64,000 bases of DNA from Palsa-504 sp963844625. Lineage in GTDB: Bacteria > Actinomycetota > Actinomycetes > Streptosporangiales > Streptosporangiaceae. The position numbers and the translations under genes were made by a program. Positions 33,884 through 41,761 of the stretch are shown here, one piece after another (the stretch's first letter is position 1; the number at the start of each line of letters is the position of its first letter). Where the stretch lies: assembly GCA_963844625.1 (NCBI GenBank), contig CAWJPF010000037.1, forward strand, positions 1-64,000. Direction: 5' to 3'. The notes beneath the pieces are model-generated. The model was not told the origin of the DNA. It saw only the letters and a list, made by a program, of their open reading frames with translations, and made no database searches.

Positions 33884-34728
33884 GGCGAGCGAGTGACACC
33901 GGGGGTGAGATGACTCACCTGGACCCCGATGTCCTAGCCGAGTTCCGCGCGGGGCTCATCACCGGACGCCGCGGCACCCGGATCGGCGCGCACCTGGCGG
34001 CCTGCGATCGGTGCGCGGCCCTCGGCGATGAGCTCGCCGGTGTTTCCGCGCTGCTCGCGACGGTGCCGCTGCCCGCGATGCCCGGCCACGTGGCCCAGCG
34101 GCTGGACACCGCGTTCGCCGCGGAAGTGGCGAAGAGGAATCATTCCGAACGGACCGGCAGCGACAGTCCGCGGAAATCTCCAGCGCATCACCGGGCGACC
34201 AGGAGCCACGGATTCCGCTGGGTGGCACTGCGCGTGCTGGCTCCCGCCGCCGGCGTCGTCCTGCTGGCCACGGGCGGGTACGAGCTGAGCCAGCTCGGCG
34301 CAGGCCCGCAGACCCAGGCCTCCACCGCGGCAGGCCAGGCGAGCTTGCCGACGCACCAGGCCGCGAGTTCGGCCGGTAGCGCCGTGGCGGGTCCCGTGAG
34401 CAGCGGGCCGCAGGATCGGGCGCTGCGCATGCCACCGGCTGCCTTTGGGATGGTCATCGAGCCCGCCACGCTCAAGCAGGAGGTCGAAGCCGCCCTGCGG
34501 GTCCCGGCCGCCGCGCGTAAGACGCAACCCTCATCCGCGGCGGTACAAGCGTGCGTGCAGGCCATGACCGGCAGTGTCAAACCGGTCCTGGTCGAGAGTG
34601 TCCGCTACCAGAACCAGCCGGCCACTCTTATCGTCGTGCGCACGAGCCAGGGTGATACCGCCTGGGTAGCGGGTTCGGGCTGCTCAGCCGCCAACCACCA
34701 CCTGCTGGCCAGGACGACGGTGCCGTAG
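33880..34728 (+). CDS. Membrane anti-sigma factor (RsmA-like)
   Basis: A 282-aa protein. The N-terminus contains HLDPDVLAEFRAGL and a zinc anti-sigma-like HxxxCxxC (H38, C42, C45 in HLAACDRCAAL). One transmembrane helix lies near residues 113-133 (LRVLAPAAGVVLLATGGY), with an extracytoplasmic C-terminal domain of about 140 residues. The start overlaps sigM as ATGA and has GGGAGG 7 nt upstream. It should hold the sigma factor at the membrane until a signal releases it. Confidence 0.88.
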   Translation: MRRASDTGGEMTHLDPDVLAEFRAGLITGRRGTRIGAHLAACDRCAALGDELAGVSALLATVPLPAMPGHVAQRLDTAFAAEVAKRNHSERTGSDSPRKSPAHHRATRSHGFRWVALRVLAPAAGVVLLATGGYELSQLGAGPQTQASTAAGQASLPTHQAASSAGSAVAGPVSSGPQDRALRMPPAAFGMVIEPATLKQEVEAALRVPAAARKTQPSSAAVQACVQAMTGSVKPVLVESVRYQNQPATLIVVRTSQGDTAWVAGSGCSAANHHLLARTTVP

Positions 34729-34754
34729 GGAATCTCCGGGCCCTAGTATCGGTT
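34728..34754 (+). promoter_or_regulatory. Sigma-R/SigH-type promoter for trxBA
   Basis: GGGAAT (34728-34733), an 18-nt spacer, then GTT (34752-34754), exactly the GGGAAT-N18-GTT pattern of Streptomyces SigR and mycobacterial SigH. It lies 31 nt before the trxB start, and trxBA is the classic target of these thiol-stress sigma factors. The -35 begins on the last base of the anti-sigma gene's stop codon. Confidence 0.75.
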
Positions 34755-34785
34755 CACTGGAGTGCAGATGAGGGGTTGATAACGG

Positions 34786-35727
34786 TTGGCAGAAGTAACC
34801 GAAGTCCGGAACGTCATTGTCATCGGATCCGGCCCGTCTGGTTACACAGCGGCACTTTACGCGGCTCGCGGCGAGCTGAAGCCATTGGTCTTCGAGGGCT
34901 CGGTGACGGCGGGCGGCGCGCTCATGCAGACGACCGACGTGGAAAACTTCCCGGGGTTCCCCGACGCCATCATGGGTCCCGAGCTGATGGACTCGATGCG
35001 CAAGCAGGCCGAGCGGTTCGGTGCCGAACTGGTACCCGACGACGTCGTGGCGGTCGACCTGACCGCGGACCCCAAGGTAGTGAAGACCGAGAGCGAGACC
35101 TACCTCGCCAAGGCCGTGATCATCGCCACCGGCTCCAGGTACAAGGAGCTCGGGGTGACGGGCGAGAAGGAGCTCGGCGGCCACGGTGTGTCCTGGTGTG
35201 CTACCTGTGACGGGTTCTTCTTCCGCGGGCACGACATCGCGGTCATCGGCGGCGGTGACTCGGCTCTCGAAGAGGCCATGTTCCTCACCAGGTTCGGCAA
35301 GTCGGTGACGGTAGTCCACCGGCGCGACACGCTGCGCGCCTCCAAGATCATGCAGGAGCGGGCGTTCGCCAACCCGAAGATCGAGTTCCTCTGGGACAGC
35401 GAGGTAGCCGAGGTCCTGGGCCCCGGCAAGGTCACCGGCCTGCGGATCAGGAGCACGAAGGACGGCACGGAGCACGTACTGCCGGTGACCGGGGTGTTCG
35501 TCGCCATCGGTCATGACCCGCGGTCCGATCTGTTCACCGGGCAGCTCGCCACCGACCCCGACGGCTACCTGCTAGTCGATCAGCCGTCGACGCGCACCGC
35601 CATCGAAGGCGTCTTTGCCGCGGGCGACGTCGTTGACCGCACGTACCGGCAGGCGGTGACCGCGGCGGGGACGGGCTGCGCGGCGGCGCTCGACGCCGAA
35701 CGCTGGCTTGCCAGCAAAGAACTCTGA
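34786..35727 (+). CDS. trxB: Thioredoxin-disulfide reductase
   Basis: A 313-aa flavoprotein. FAD-binding GSGPSG lies at residues 14-19, the redox-active CATC at 138-141 (SWCATCDGFF), and the NADPH-binding GGGDSALEE near 156. The C-terminal FAD motif is GVFAAGDVVD. It reduces thioredoxin with NADPH. The start is TTG 34786 (AEVTEVRNVIVIGSG follows directly). It is followed 52 nt later by trxA. Regulation is probably through the sigma-R-type promoter upstream. Confidence 0.97.
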   Translation: MAEVTEVRNVIVIGSGPSGYTAALYAARGELKPLVFEGSVTAGGALMQTTDVENFPGFPDAIMGPELMDSMRKQAERFGAELVPDDVVAVDLTADPKVVKTESETYLAKAVIIATGSRYKELGVTGEKELGGHGVSWCATCDGFFFRGHDIAVIGGGDSALEEAMFLTRFGKSVTVVHRRDTLRASKIMQERAFANPKIEFLWDSEVAEVLGPGKVTGLRIRSTKDGTEHVLPVTGVFVAIGHDPRSDLFTGQLATDPDGYLLVDQPSTRTAIEGVFAAGDVVDRTYRQAVTAAGTGCAAALDAERWLASKEL

Positions 35728-35779
35728 TGTGACAGGCGTCGCAGGAATTACTCATAGCAAGTTAAGGGATGTGATCGCA

Positions 35780-36103
35780 GTGGGCGCGACCAAGGTCGTG
35801 ACGGACGAGACCTTCGAGGTAGAGGTCCTGAAGAACGACAAGCCGGTCATCGTTGATTACTGGGCCGAATGGTGCGGCCCGTGCCGCATGGTCGCCCCGG
35901 TGCTCGAGGAGATCGCAACCGAGTACGCCGACAAAATCGATGTAGTCAAGCTCAACATCGACGAGAACCCGCTCGTCTCGCAGCGTTACGGGATCATGGC
36001 CATTCCGACCATGAGCGTGTTCTCCGGCGGCGAGGTCGTCAAGCAGATCGTCGGAGCCAAGCCCAAGACGGCCCTGCTCCGCGAGCTGGCGGAATATATC
36101 TGA
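35780..36103 (+). CDS. trxA: Thioredoxin
   Basis: A 107-aa protein with active site WCGPC at residues 31-35, the FSGGE loop and the cis-Pro IPTM. Full typical thioredoxin length results from GTG 35780, which has AAGGGA upstream; the reading from 35708 would add 24 non-homologous residues. It is the general disulfide reductant, recycled by TrxB encoded just upstream. Confidence 0.96.
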   Translation: MGATKVVTDETFEVEVLKNDKPVIVDYWAEWCGPCRMVAPVLEEIATEYADKIDVVKLNIDENPLVSQRYGIMAIPTMSVFSGGEVVKQIVGAKPKTALLRELAEYI

Positions 36104-36119
36104 GCGATCGGGACACCGG

Positions 36120-36196
36120 CCCCTCAGGGTTTTTACCTATTCCGGCGCGACCTGATGCCGGACCGGGTTAGACAGGCCGGAGAGCGCCCTGAGGGG
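36120..36196. terminator. Inverted repeat between convergent trxA and GNAT gene
   Basis: CCCCTCAGGG (36120-36129), immediately followed by TTTTT, is repeated as its perfect complement CCCTGAGGGG (36187-36196). The 57-nt interval holds TCCGGC/GCCGGA arms as well. It plausibly acts as a bidirectional terminator. Confidence 0.35.
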
Positions 36197-36794
36197 TCGC
36201 CGGAGTCATCGAGCCGAGCAGGCGCTCAAGGGCCACCTCGACGTCTTCCCGCCAGGTGAGGACGGTCCGCAGTTCCATCCGCAGCCGCGGGTAATGATGA
36301 TGCGGGCGGATGGTCTTGAATCCCACCGCGAGCAGGTAGTCCACCGGCAGCATGCAGGCTGGCGACTCCCAGCGCCGGTCGCCGAAGGCCTCGATCGCCC
36401 GTACGCCGCGCCGGGTGAGGTCCTTGGCCATCGCCTGCACTAGCATCCGGCCGATACCGCCGCCGGCGAATTCGCTGAGCAGATGGGCGGTCATGAACAG
36501 CACCGCATCAGCACTCACCGGACTGGTCGGAAAGGCGATCGAGCGGGGCACGTACTGCGGCGGCGCGAAAAGCATGTAACCGGCGGGCACTCCGTCGACA
36601 TACGCGATCTTGCCGCAGCTGCCCCACTCGAGCAGCACAGAAGAAACCCACGACTCCTTCTCGAGTTCGGGGTCACCGTTTTCTTCAGCCCGTGCCCGGC
36701 TGACCGGGCCAAGTTCCCAGAAAACGCATTTACGGCACTTCGGCGGCAAATCGCCGAGATTATCCAGAGTAATATTGACTATACGGCGCGACAT
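36168..36794 (-). CDS. GNAT-family N-acetyltransferase
   Basis: A 208-aa protein. The N-terminal RKCVFWEL pair of cysteines (CRKC) is typical of the actinobacterial GNAT protein found beside trxA and parB. The acetyl-CoA loop appears as GGGIGRMLVQAMAKDLTRRG with preceding strand VLFMTAHLLSEF. A C-terminal YLLAVGFKTIRPHHHYPRLRMEL strand completes the fold. The acceptor is unknown. It is convergent with trxA and divergent from the aminotransferase gene. Confidence 0.87.
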   Translation of the reverse strand: MSRRIVNITLDNLGDLPPKCRKCVFWELGPVSRARAEENGDPELEKESWVSSVLLEWGSCGKIAYVDGVPAGYMLFAPPQYVPRSIAFPTSPVSADAVLFMTAHLLSEFAGGGIGRMLVQAMAKDLTRRGVRAIEAFGDRRWESPACMLPVDYLLAVGFKTIRPHHHYPRLRMELRTVLTWREDVEVALERLLGSMTPATPQGALRPV

Positions 36795-36893
36795 CCCTGT
36801 TCCCCGGCTGCGTTTCCCGGACTGAAATCCACCAGCGTTCCCGGGAGATACCCCTTATCCTGGCATGATACTCGACTACCTCGGGGAGAGTCC

Positions 36894-38300
36894 GTGACTG
36901 GCGAACAGCGATCGACACCGCAGCCGCAGCGTACTGACCGCTACGTCGGTCAGTACGCCCAACGTGCGGTTGACATGGTGGCTTCGGAGATCCGCGCCCT
37001 GTTCGCCGTAGCCGCCCGCCCCGAGATCGTTTCGCTGGCCGGCGGCTCACCTTACGTGGCCGCGCTCCCGCTGGATGCGGTCGGCGAGATGATCGGCCAA
37101 CTGATCGCCCAGCAGGGCGCCACCGCGCTGCAGTACTGCACCGCCCAGGGTGACGCCGGACTTCGCGCGCGGATCTGCGATGTCATGGCGCTTGAGGAGA
37201 TCAGCGCCCATCCGGACGAGGTTGTGGTCACTGTCGGCTCCCAGCAGGCCCTTGACCTGCTGACCAGGATCTTTATCGATCCAGGGGACGTGGTGCTCGC
37301 CGAGGCGCCCTCCTACGTCGGTGCCCTCGGAGCCTTCGCCGCCTATCAGGCCGATGTGGTACACGTGGCCATGGACGACGACGGCCTGATTCCTGCGGCC
37401 CTTGAGGAGGCTATCCGGCGGACCGCCGCGGCGGGAAAGCGAGCCAAGTTCCTCTATACGGTGCCGAACTTCCAGAATCCGGCCGGGGTCACCCTCGCCG
37501 CCGGACGACGACACCAGATCCTGGACATCTGCGCATCCGCCGGTCTCCTGGTCGTGGAGGACAATCCCTACGGCCTGCTCGGCTTCGACGGCGACCCGAT
37601 GCGGGCGCTGCGGGCGGACGACGCGGAGGGGGTAGTCTACCTCGGCACGTTCTCCAAGACATTTGCCGCGGGCGTCCGGGTCGGCTGGGCTGTGGCCCCG
37701 CCCGCCATCAGGGACAAGCTGATCCTGGCCGCCGAGTCGGCGGTGCTCTGTCATTCGAGCTTCTCCCAGCTGACCGTGCGCGAATACCTGAACACCCAGC
37801 CCTGGCTGGAGCAGATCAAGGACTTCCGCGAGCTATACCGCGAACGCCGGGATGCGACCCTGACCGCCCTGTCCGGGATGATGCCGCCGGGCTGCCACTG
37901 GACCAAGGCCGGCGGTTTCTACGTGTGGCTCAGGCTCCCCGACGGGATCAACGCCAAGGCCATGCTGCCGCGGGCGATCTCCTCGCGGGTCGCCTACGTG
38001 CCGGGCACGGGCTTTTACGCCAATGGCTCGGGCGGCCAGTACGCCAGGCTCTGCTACTCGTTCCCCGACCCGGACCGGATTACCGAGGGAATCCGCAGGC
38101 TAGCCTCGGTGATCGAGAGCGAGATCCAGCTGCGGGACGACTTCGCCCCGTCAAGCACGCCCGGGCAGCTCCAGTTAGCCGTCCCTAGTCATCCGGCCCC
38201 AGCCACCTGCCGGCCCCAGCCACCGCCGACCCCAGCCACCTGCCACCAGCCGACCCCAGCCACCTGCCACCAGTCACCTCCAGCCATCAGTCACCCCTAG
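36894..38300 (+). CDS. PLP-dependent aminotransferase (2-aminoadipate/valine type)
   Basis: A 468-aa fold-type I enzyme: EIVSLAGGSPYVAALP at the N-terminus, VVTVGSQQALDLLTRIF, YTVPNFQNPAGVTL (conserved PNFQNP), VVEDNPYGLL, and YLGTFSKTFAAGVRVGW with the Schiff-base lysine in SKTF. The arginine for the carboxylate is in ARLCYSF. There is no fused GntR domain. GTG 36894 was selected because GGGGAGAG lies 3 nt upstream; the earlier open frame is antisense to the GNAT gene. The last 35 residues are a Pro/Thr/Cys/His-rich tail made by short DNA repeats and are unlikely to be part of the fold. Confidence 0.88.
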   Translation: MTGEQRSTPQPQRTDRYVGQYAQRAVDMVASEIRALFAVAARPEIVSLAGGSPYVAALPLDAVGEMIGQLIAQQGATALQYCTAQGDAGLRARICDVMALEEISAHPDEVVVTVGSQQALDLLTRIFIDPGDVVLAEAPSYVGALGAFAAYQADVVHVAMDDDGLIPAALEEAIRRTAAAGKRAKFLYTVPNFQNPAGVTLAAGRRHQILDICASAGLLVVEDNPYGLLGFDGDPMRALRADDAEGVVYLGTFSKTFAAGVRVGWAVAPPAIRDKLILAAESAVLCHSSFSQLTVREYLNTQPWLEQIKDFRELYRERRDATLTALSGMMPPGCHWTKAGGFYVWLRLPDGINAKAMLPRAISSRVAYVPGTGFYANGSGGQYARLCYSFPDPDRITEGIRRLASVIESEIQLRDDFAPSSTPGQLQLAVPSHPAPATCRPQPPPTPATCHQPTPATCHQSPPAISHP

Positions 38301-38321
38301 CCACGAGCAAATTTGGGAAAC

Positions 38322-39275
38322 ATGAGCGATATTGAACGTGTCGTCATACTGGCCGGCGGCCTATCCCCCGAGCGGGAAGTTTCGCTGCACTCCGGCTACC
38401 GGGTCCGCGACGCCCTGGCCAAGCAGGGTATCGACGCGGAAGTCGCGGACGCTGACGCGGGCCTGCTTTCGCACCTGCGGGCCGACCCGCCCAGCGCTGT
38501 GTTCCCCGCCATCCACGGCGCATGCGGAGAGGACGGCGCGATCAGGGAGGTGCTCGGACTGCTTGGCGTGCCGTATGTCGGCTCGGTGGCTAGTGCCTGC
38601 CAGATGGCGTTCGACAAGCCCACGGCCAACGCCCTGGTCGCGGTGGCCGGCCTGGTCACGCCGCAGTCCGTGACGCTGCCCAGGGAGACCTTCCACGATC
38701 TCGGCGCCGCCGCGGTCATCGACCTCATCGTCGCGAAGCTCGGGCTGCCGCTTTACGTCAAGCCATCCCGCGGCGGGTCCGCTCTCGGCGCCGGAGGAGT
38801 GCGCGCCGCGGCCGAACTGCCCGCTGCCCTGCTGAGCTGTTTCGCCTACGGCGACACCGCGTTCATCGAACGGTTCATCTCCGGCACCGAGGTAGCGGTC
38901 GGGGTGATAGATCTCGGCGACGGTCCGCAGGCCCTGCCCGCGGTCGAGATCGTCCCTGGCGAGGACGGATACGACTATTCGGCTAGGTATACCGCGGGCA
39001 AGACGGAGTTCTACGTCCCGGCCCGGCTGTCAGAGGAGGTCGAGCGCGAGGTGGCCAGGGTCGCGATCACCGCGCATTCGGTGCTGGGCCTGCGCGACCT
39101 GTCCAGGACCGACCTCATCGTCGACGAGTCCGGCACGGCGTACTTCCTTGAGGTCAACGTCTCGCCGGGAATGACCGAAACGAGCACGCTGCCGCTGGCG
39201 CTGGAGGCCTCGGGTCACCCCTTCGGCCGCACCTGCCTCAGCCTGCTCGAGCTCGCGGCTGCGCGGGGCGCCTAG
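38322..39275 (+). CDS. D-alanine--D-alanine ligase family protein
   Basis: A 317-aa ATP-grasp protein. It opens with VVILAGGLSPEREVSLHSG (the Ddl glycine-rich N-terminus) and has AVFPAIHGACGEDGAI, YVGSVASACQMAFDKPTANAL, LYVKPSRGGSALGAGG and the metal-binding LEVNVSPGMTETS. These support dipeptide ligation, most simply D-Ala-D-Ala for peptidoglycan. Whether this is the main Ddl or a paralogue cannot be told here. ATG 38322 is chosen; a TTG 9 nt earlier is possible. It is 21 nt downstream of the aminotransferase. Confidence 0.87.
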   Translation: MSDIERVVILAGGLSPEREVSLHSGYRVRDALAKQGIDAEVADADAGLLSHLRADPPSAVFPAIHGACGEDGAIREVLGLLGVPYVGSVASACQMAFDKPTANALVAVAGLVTPQSVTLPRETFHDLGAAAVIDLIVAKLGLPLYVKPSRGGSALGAGGVRAAAELPAALLSCFAYGDTAFIERFISGTEVAVGVIDLGDGPQALPAVEIVPGEDGYDYSARYTAGKTEFYVPARLSEEVEREVARVAITAHSVLGLRDLSRTDLIVDESGTAYFLEVNVSPGMTETSTLPLALEASGHPFGRTCLSLLELAAARGA

Positions 39276-39407
39276 CGAGGGAACCGCCCGAAGCCGTGGC
39301 CTAGCCGAGTGATTCCCCTCCGGGCGGGTGCGCCGCCCCGTCGGCCGACTCCATCTGACACCAGGGCTCCCGCCATCCGCCTGAACCTCAGGCGCCCTCT
39401 TGTCTAT

Positions 39408-39463
39408 AGGTATGGTTGTGGCACCCTCCACAGTCTTACGTGTAGGGTGCGACTCTCATACCT
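39408..39463. other. Two-tier palindromic element, copy 1
   Basis: Outer arms AGGTATG/CATACCT and inner arms GCACCCT/AGGGTGC are both perfect and separated by symmetric 6-nt internal loops. A similar sequence is present at 60329-60386 with altered bases that keep pairing. It lies in the 266-bp gap 39276-39541, which otherwise shows only the aldolase promoter. Confidence 0.55.
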
Positions 39464-39528
39464 TGGAACGGCGCGCTGGTCATCCGGACGCCTACGACAA
39501 GACAACCGAGCGTCAGAAGCCGCTCGTC

Positions 39529-39534
39529 TAGGCT
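39529..39534 (+). promoter_or_regulatory. -10 hexamer for leaderless threonine aldolase mRNA
   Basis: TAGGCT ends 7 nt before ATG 39542. This spacing argues that ATG 39542, not the in-frame GTG at 39536, is the start codon. Confidence 0.5.
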
Positions 39535-39541
39535 CGTGTCT

Positions 39542-40582
39542 ATGACACAGCTTCCTAAGACACGGGGCAAAAGCTTCGGCAGCGACAACCACGCGGGGGC
39601 GCACCCGACCGTGCTGCGCGCGATCGTGGACGCCAATTCGGGCGACGCGGTCGCTTACGGCGCCGATGACCGGACCGAGCAGGTGACTGCCCAGCTGCGC
39701 GAGACGTTCGGCGCTGACGAGGCCTTCCTGGTGCTGAACGGCAGCGGCGCCAACATCCTGGGCCTGAGCGTGCTCCTGCGCCGGCACGAAGCGGTTATCT
39801 GCGCCGAGTCGGCGCACATCAACACCGACGAGTGCGGCTCCAGTGAGCGCCTGCTCGGCACCAAGCTCCTCGCGGTCCCGGCCGCAGACGGAAAGCTCAC
39901 CCCGGACCTGATCGCTGAGCGGCTGTCCGACCGCGGTGACGATCACCGGGCCCAGCCCGGGGTCGTCGCCATCACCCAGTCGACCGAGTTCGGCACCTGC
40001 TACTCACTCGCCGAACTGCGGAAGATCGCCGACTTCTGTCAGGCCAGCGACCTTCGCCTTTACCTGGACGGGGCGCGCCTGGCCAATGCGGCCGCCTCCC
40101 TCGACTGCTCCCTGGCGGAGCTAGCCGAGCACGCGGACGTCCTCAGCTTCGGCGGTACCAAGAACGGCGCGGTCGGCGCGGAGGCCCTCGTCGTGATGCG
40201 CTCGGGCCTGGCCGGCGACGTGCCGTACCTGCGCAAGCAGCAGACCCAGCTCACCTCCAAGATGCGTTTCGTCGCGGCGCAGTTCGGCGCCCTCCTGCAC
40301 GATGACCTCTGGCGCTCCAACGCGGCCCACGCCAACGCCATGGCCCGCCGCCTAGCCGCCGGCGCCGCCACCATCGATGGCGTGGAAATCGTCTACCCCG
40401 TCCAGGTCAACGCCGTTTTCGCCCGCCTTGACCCGCGGCATACCGCGGCCCTCCAGCACGACTGGACCTTCCACGTCTGGGACGAGCACGAATCCGTAGT
40501 CCGCTGGATGACCGCCTTCGACACTACCGAAGCCGACGTAGACGCCTTCCTCGCCGATATGCGATCGGCTACCTCGCCATAG
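39542..40582 (+). CDS. Threonine aldolase family (beta-eliminating lyase) protein
   Basis: A 346-aa PLP enzyme: FGSDNHAGAHPTVLRAI, AVAYGADDRTEQV, EAFLVLNGSGANILGL, SAHINTDECGSSE, LRLYLDGARLANAAASL and the PLP-lysine motif VLSFGGTKNGAVGAEAL. This is the low-specificity L-threonine aldolase layout, which cleaves threonine or allo-threonine to glycine and acetaldehyde. The start was decided by the leaderless promoter. It sits between the Ddl-like gene and a parS site, with no evident operon partner. Confidence 0.9.
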   Translation: MTQLPKTRGKSFGSDNHAGAHPTVLRAIVDANSGDAVAYGADDRTEQVTAQLRETFGADEAFLVLNGSGANILGLSVLLRRHEAVICAESAHINTDECGSSERLLGTKLLAVPAADGKLTPDLIAERLSDRGDDHRAQPGVVAITQSTEFGTCYSLAELRKIADFCQASDLRLYLDGARLANAAASLDCSLAELAEHADVLSFGGTKNGAVGAEALVVMRSGLAGDVPYLRKQQTQLTSKMRFVAAQFGALLHDDLWRSNAAHANAMARRLAAGAATIDGVEIVYPVQVNAVFARLDPRHTAALQHDWTFHVWDEHESVVRWMTAFDTTEADVDAFLADMRSATSP

Positions 40583-40673
40583 CCGCCAGCCTGCAAGCGG
40601 TTAGGCGTAACCCGGTACTGCGCGGTGCTGCCGTGCGCACGGCGACTCGCCCGGCACCACGCCAGGACCGAAG

Positions 40674-40687
40674 GTTTCCCGTGAAAC
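40674..40687. promoter_or_regulatory. parS-like site 1
   Basis: GTTTCCCGTGAAAC differs from the canonical parS core GTTTCACGTGAAAC at one base. It lies in the 173-bp gap between the aldolase and parB ends. The identical variant occurs in reverse orientation inside parA. Confidence 0.75.
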
Positions 40688-40755
40688 AATACGGGAGCCC
40701 TGACATGCCCACGCAGCTGGACCTGCTCTCGACGACTGGCCGAGCAGAGGTCCTG

Positions 40756-41739
40756 CTACTCGGCAGGCTCCTGCCCGGATAGGTCGGAACTCATCGCCTT
40801 TACGATCCGCTCCAGGTCATCGATCGTGGCGAACTCAACCACAATCTTTCCTTTGCGTCGCCCTAGCTCCACCTTGACCCGGGTCTCGAACAGGTCGGAG
40901 AGACGGTCGGCTAGGTGGCGGAGGCCGGGAGCAGTCGGCGGCTTGGCTATGGTGCGCGGCGAACGGCGTGGCGGCGACTCGTCGGAGCCGACCGCGACGA
41001 TCTCCTCGACAGCGCGGACCGACAGGCTCTCGGCCACAATCCGGCTCGCCAGGCGCTCCTGCGCCTCAGGATCTGCCACGCCGAGCAAGGCCCGGGCGTG
41101 ACCCGCGCTGAGCACGCCCGCCGCTACGCGTTTCTGGACGGCCGGCGGCAGGTTCAGCAGCCGGAGAGTATTGCTGATGTGCGGCCGAGATCGGCCTACC
41201 TTGCGTGCGAGCTCCTCATGGGTGGCACCGAAATCGTCGAGCAACTGCTGGTAGGCGGCCGCCTCTTCCAGCGGGTCGAGCTGCTGGCGGTGCAGGTTCT
41301 CCATCAGGGCTTCGCGGAGCAGGTCGTTGTCCTGAGTCTGCTTGACGATGGCCCCGATTTCGGTGAGACCCGCCCGCTGAGAGGCACGCCACCGCCGCTC
41401 GCCCATGATGAGCTCGTACCGGCCCGGCCCGGCCGGCCGGACCACGACAGGCTGCAGGAGGCCGACCTGCTTGATGGATTCGGCGAGTTCGTCGAGCGCG
41501 TCCTCGTCGAAGGTCCGCCGTGGCTGCCGCGGGTTGGGAACGATCGCGGCGACCGAGATTTCCACGTAACGAGCGCCGAAGACCTCGCCCAGGGAGCCAT
41601 CGGGTTCGGACGGCACCTGGTCGGTTCCCGGCCGCGCGGTCATGCCCGCACCCCGCGCGGCATCGTTATCAGCCAGCAGCGGAGACTCCGGGATGAGCGC
41701 TCCGAGTCCCCGCCCTAGACCACGCCTCTGCTGAGCCAC
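40756..41739 (-). CDS. parB: Chromosome partitioning protein ParB
   Basis: A 327-aa protein. It starts RRGLGRGLGALIP and has VEISVAAIVPNPRQPRR, the CTP-binding GERRWRAS, TQDNDLLREALMENLHRQQLDP, an HTH (THEELARKVGRSRPHISNTLRL), and a C-terminal dimerisation domain (RVKVELGRRKGKIVVEFATIDDLERI). It loads on parS as a CTP-dependent clamp and works with ParA to segregate origins. It is 22 nt downstream of parA in the same operon, with parS-like sites on both sides. Confidence 0.97.
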   Translation of the reverse strand: MAQQRRGLGRGLGALIPESPLLADNDAARGAGMTARPGTDQVPSEPDGSLGEVFGARYVEISVAAIVPNPRQPRRTFDEDALDELAESIKQVGLLQPVVVRPAGPGRYELIMGERRWRASQRAGLTEIGAIVKQTQDNDLLREALMENLHRQQLDPLEEAAAYQQLLDDFGATHEELARKVGRSRPHISNTLRLLNLPPAVQKRVAAGVLSAGHARALLGVADPEAQERLASRIVAESLSVRAVEEIVAVGSDESPPRRSPRTIAKPPTAPGLRHLADRLSDLFETRVKVELGRRKGKIVVEFATIDDLERIVKAMSSDLSGQEPAE

Positions 41740-41761
41740 TACCTCTCCCGATCCTGCCGTG

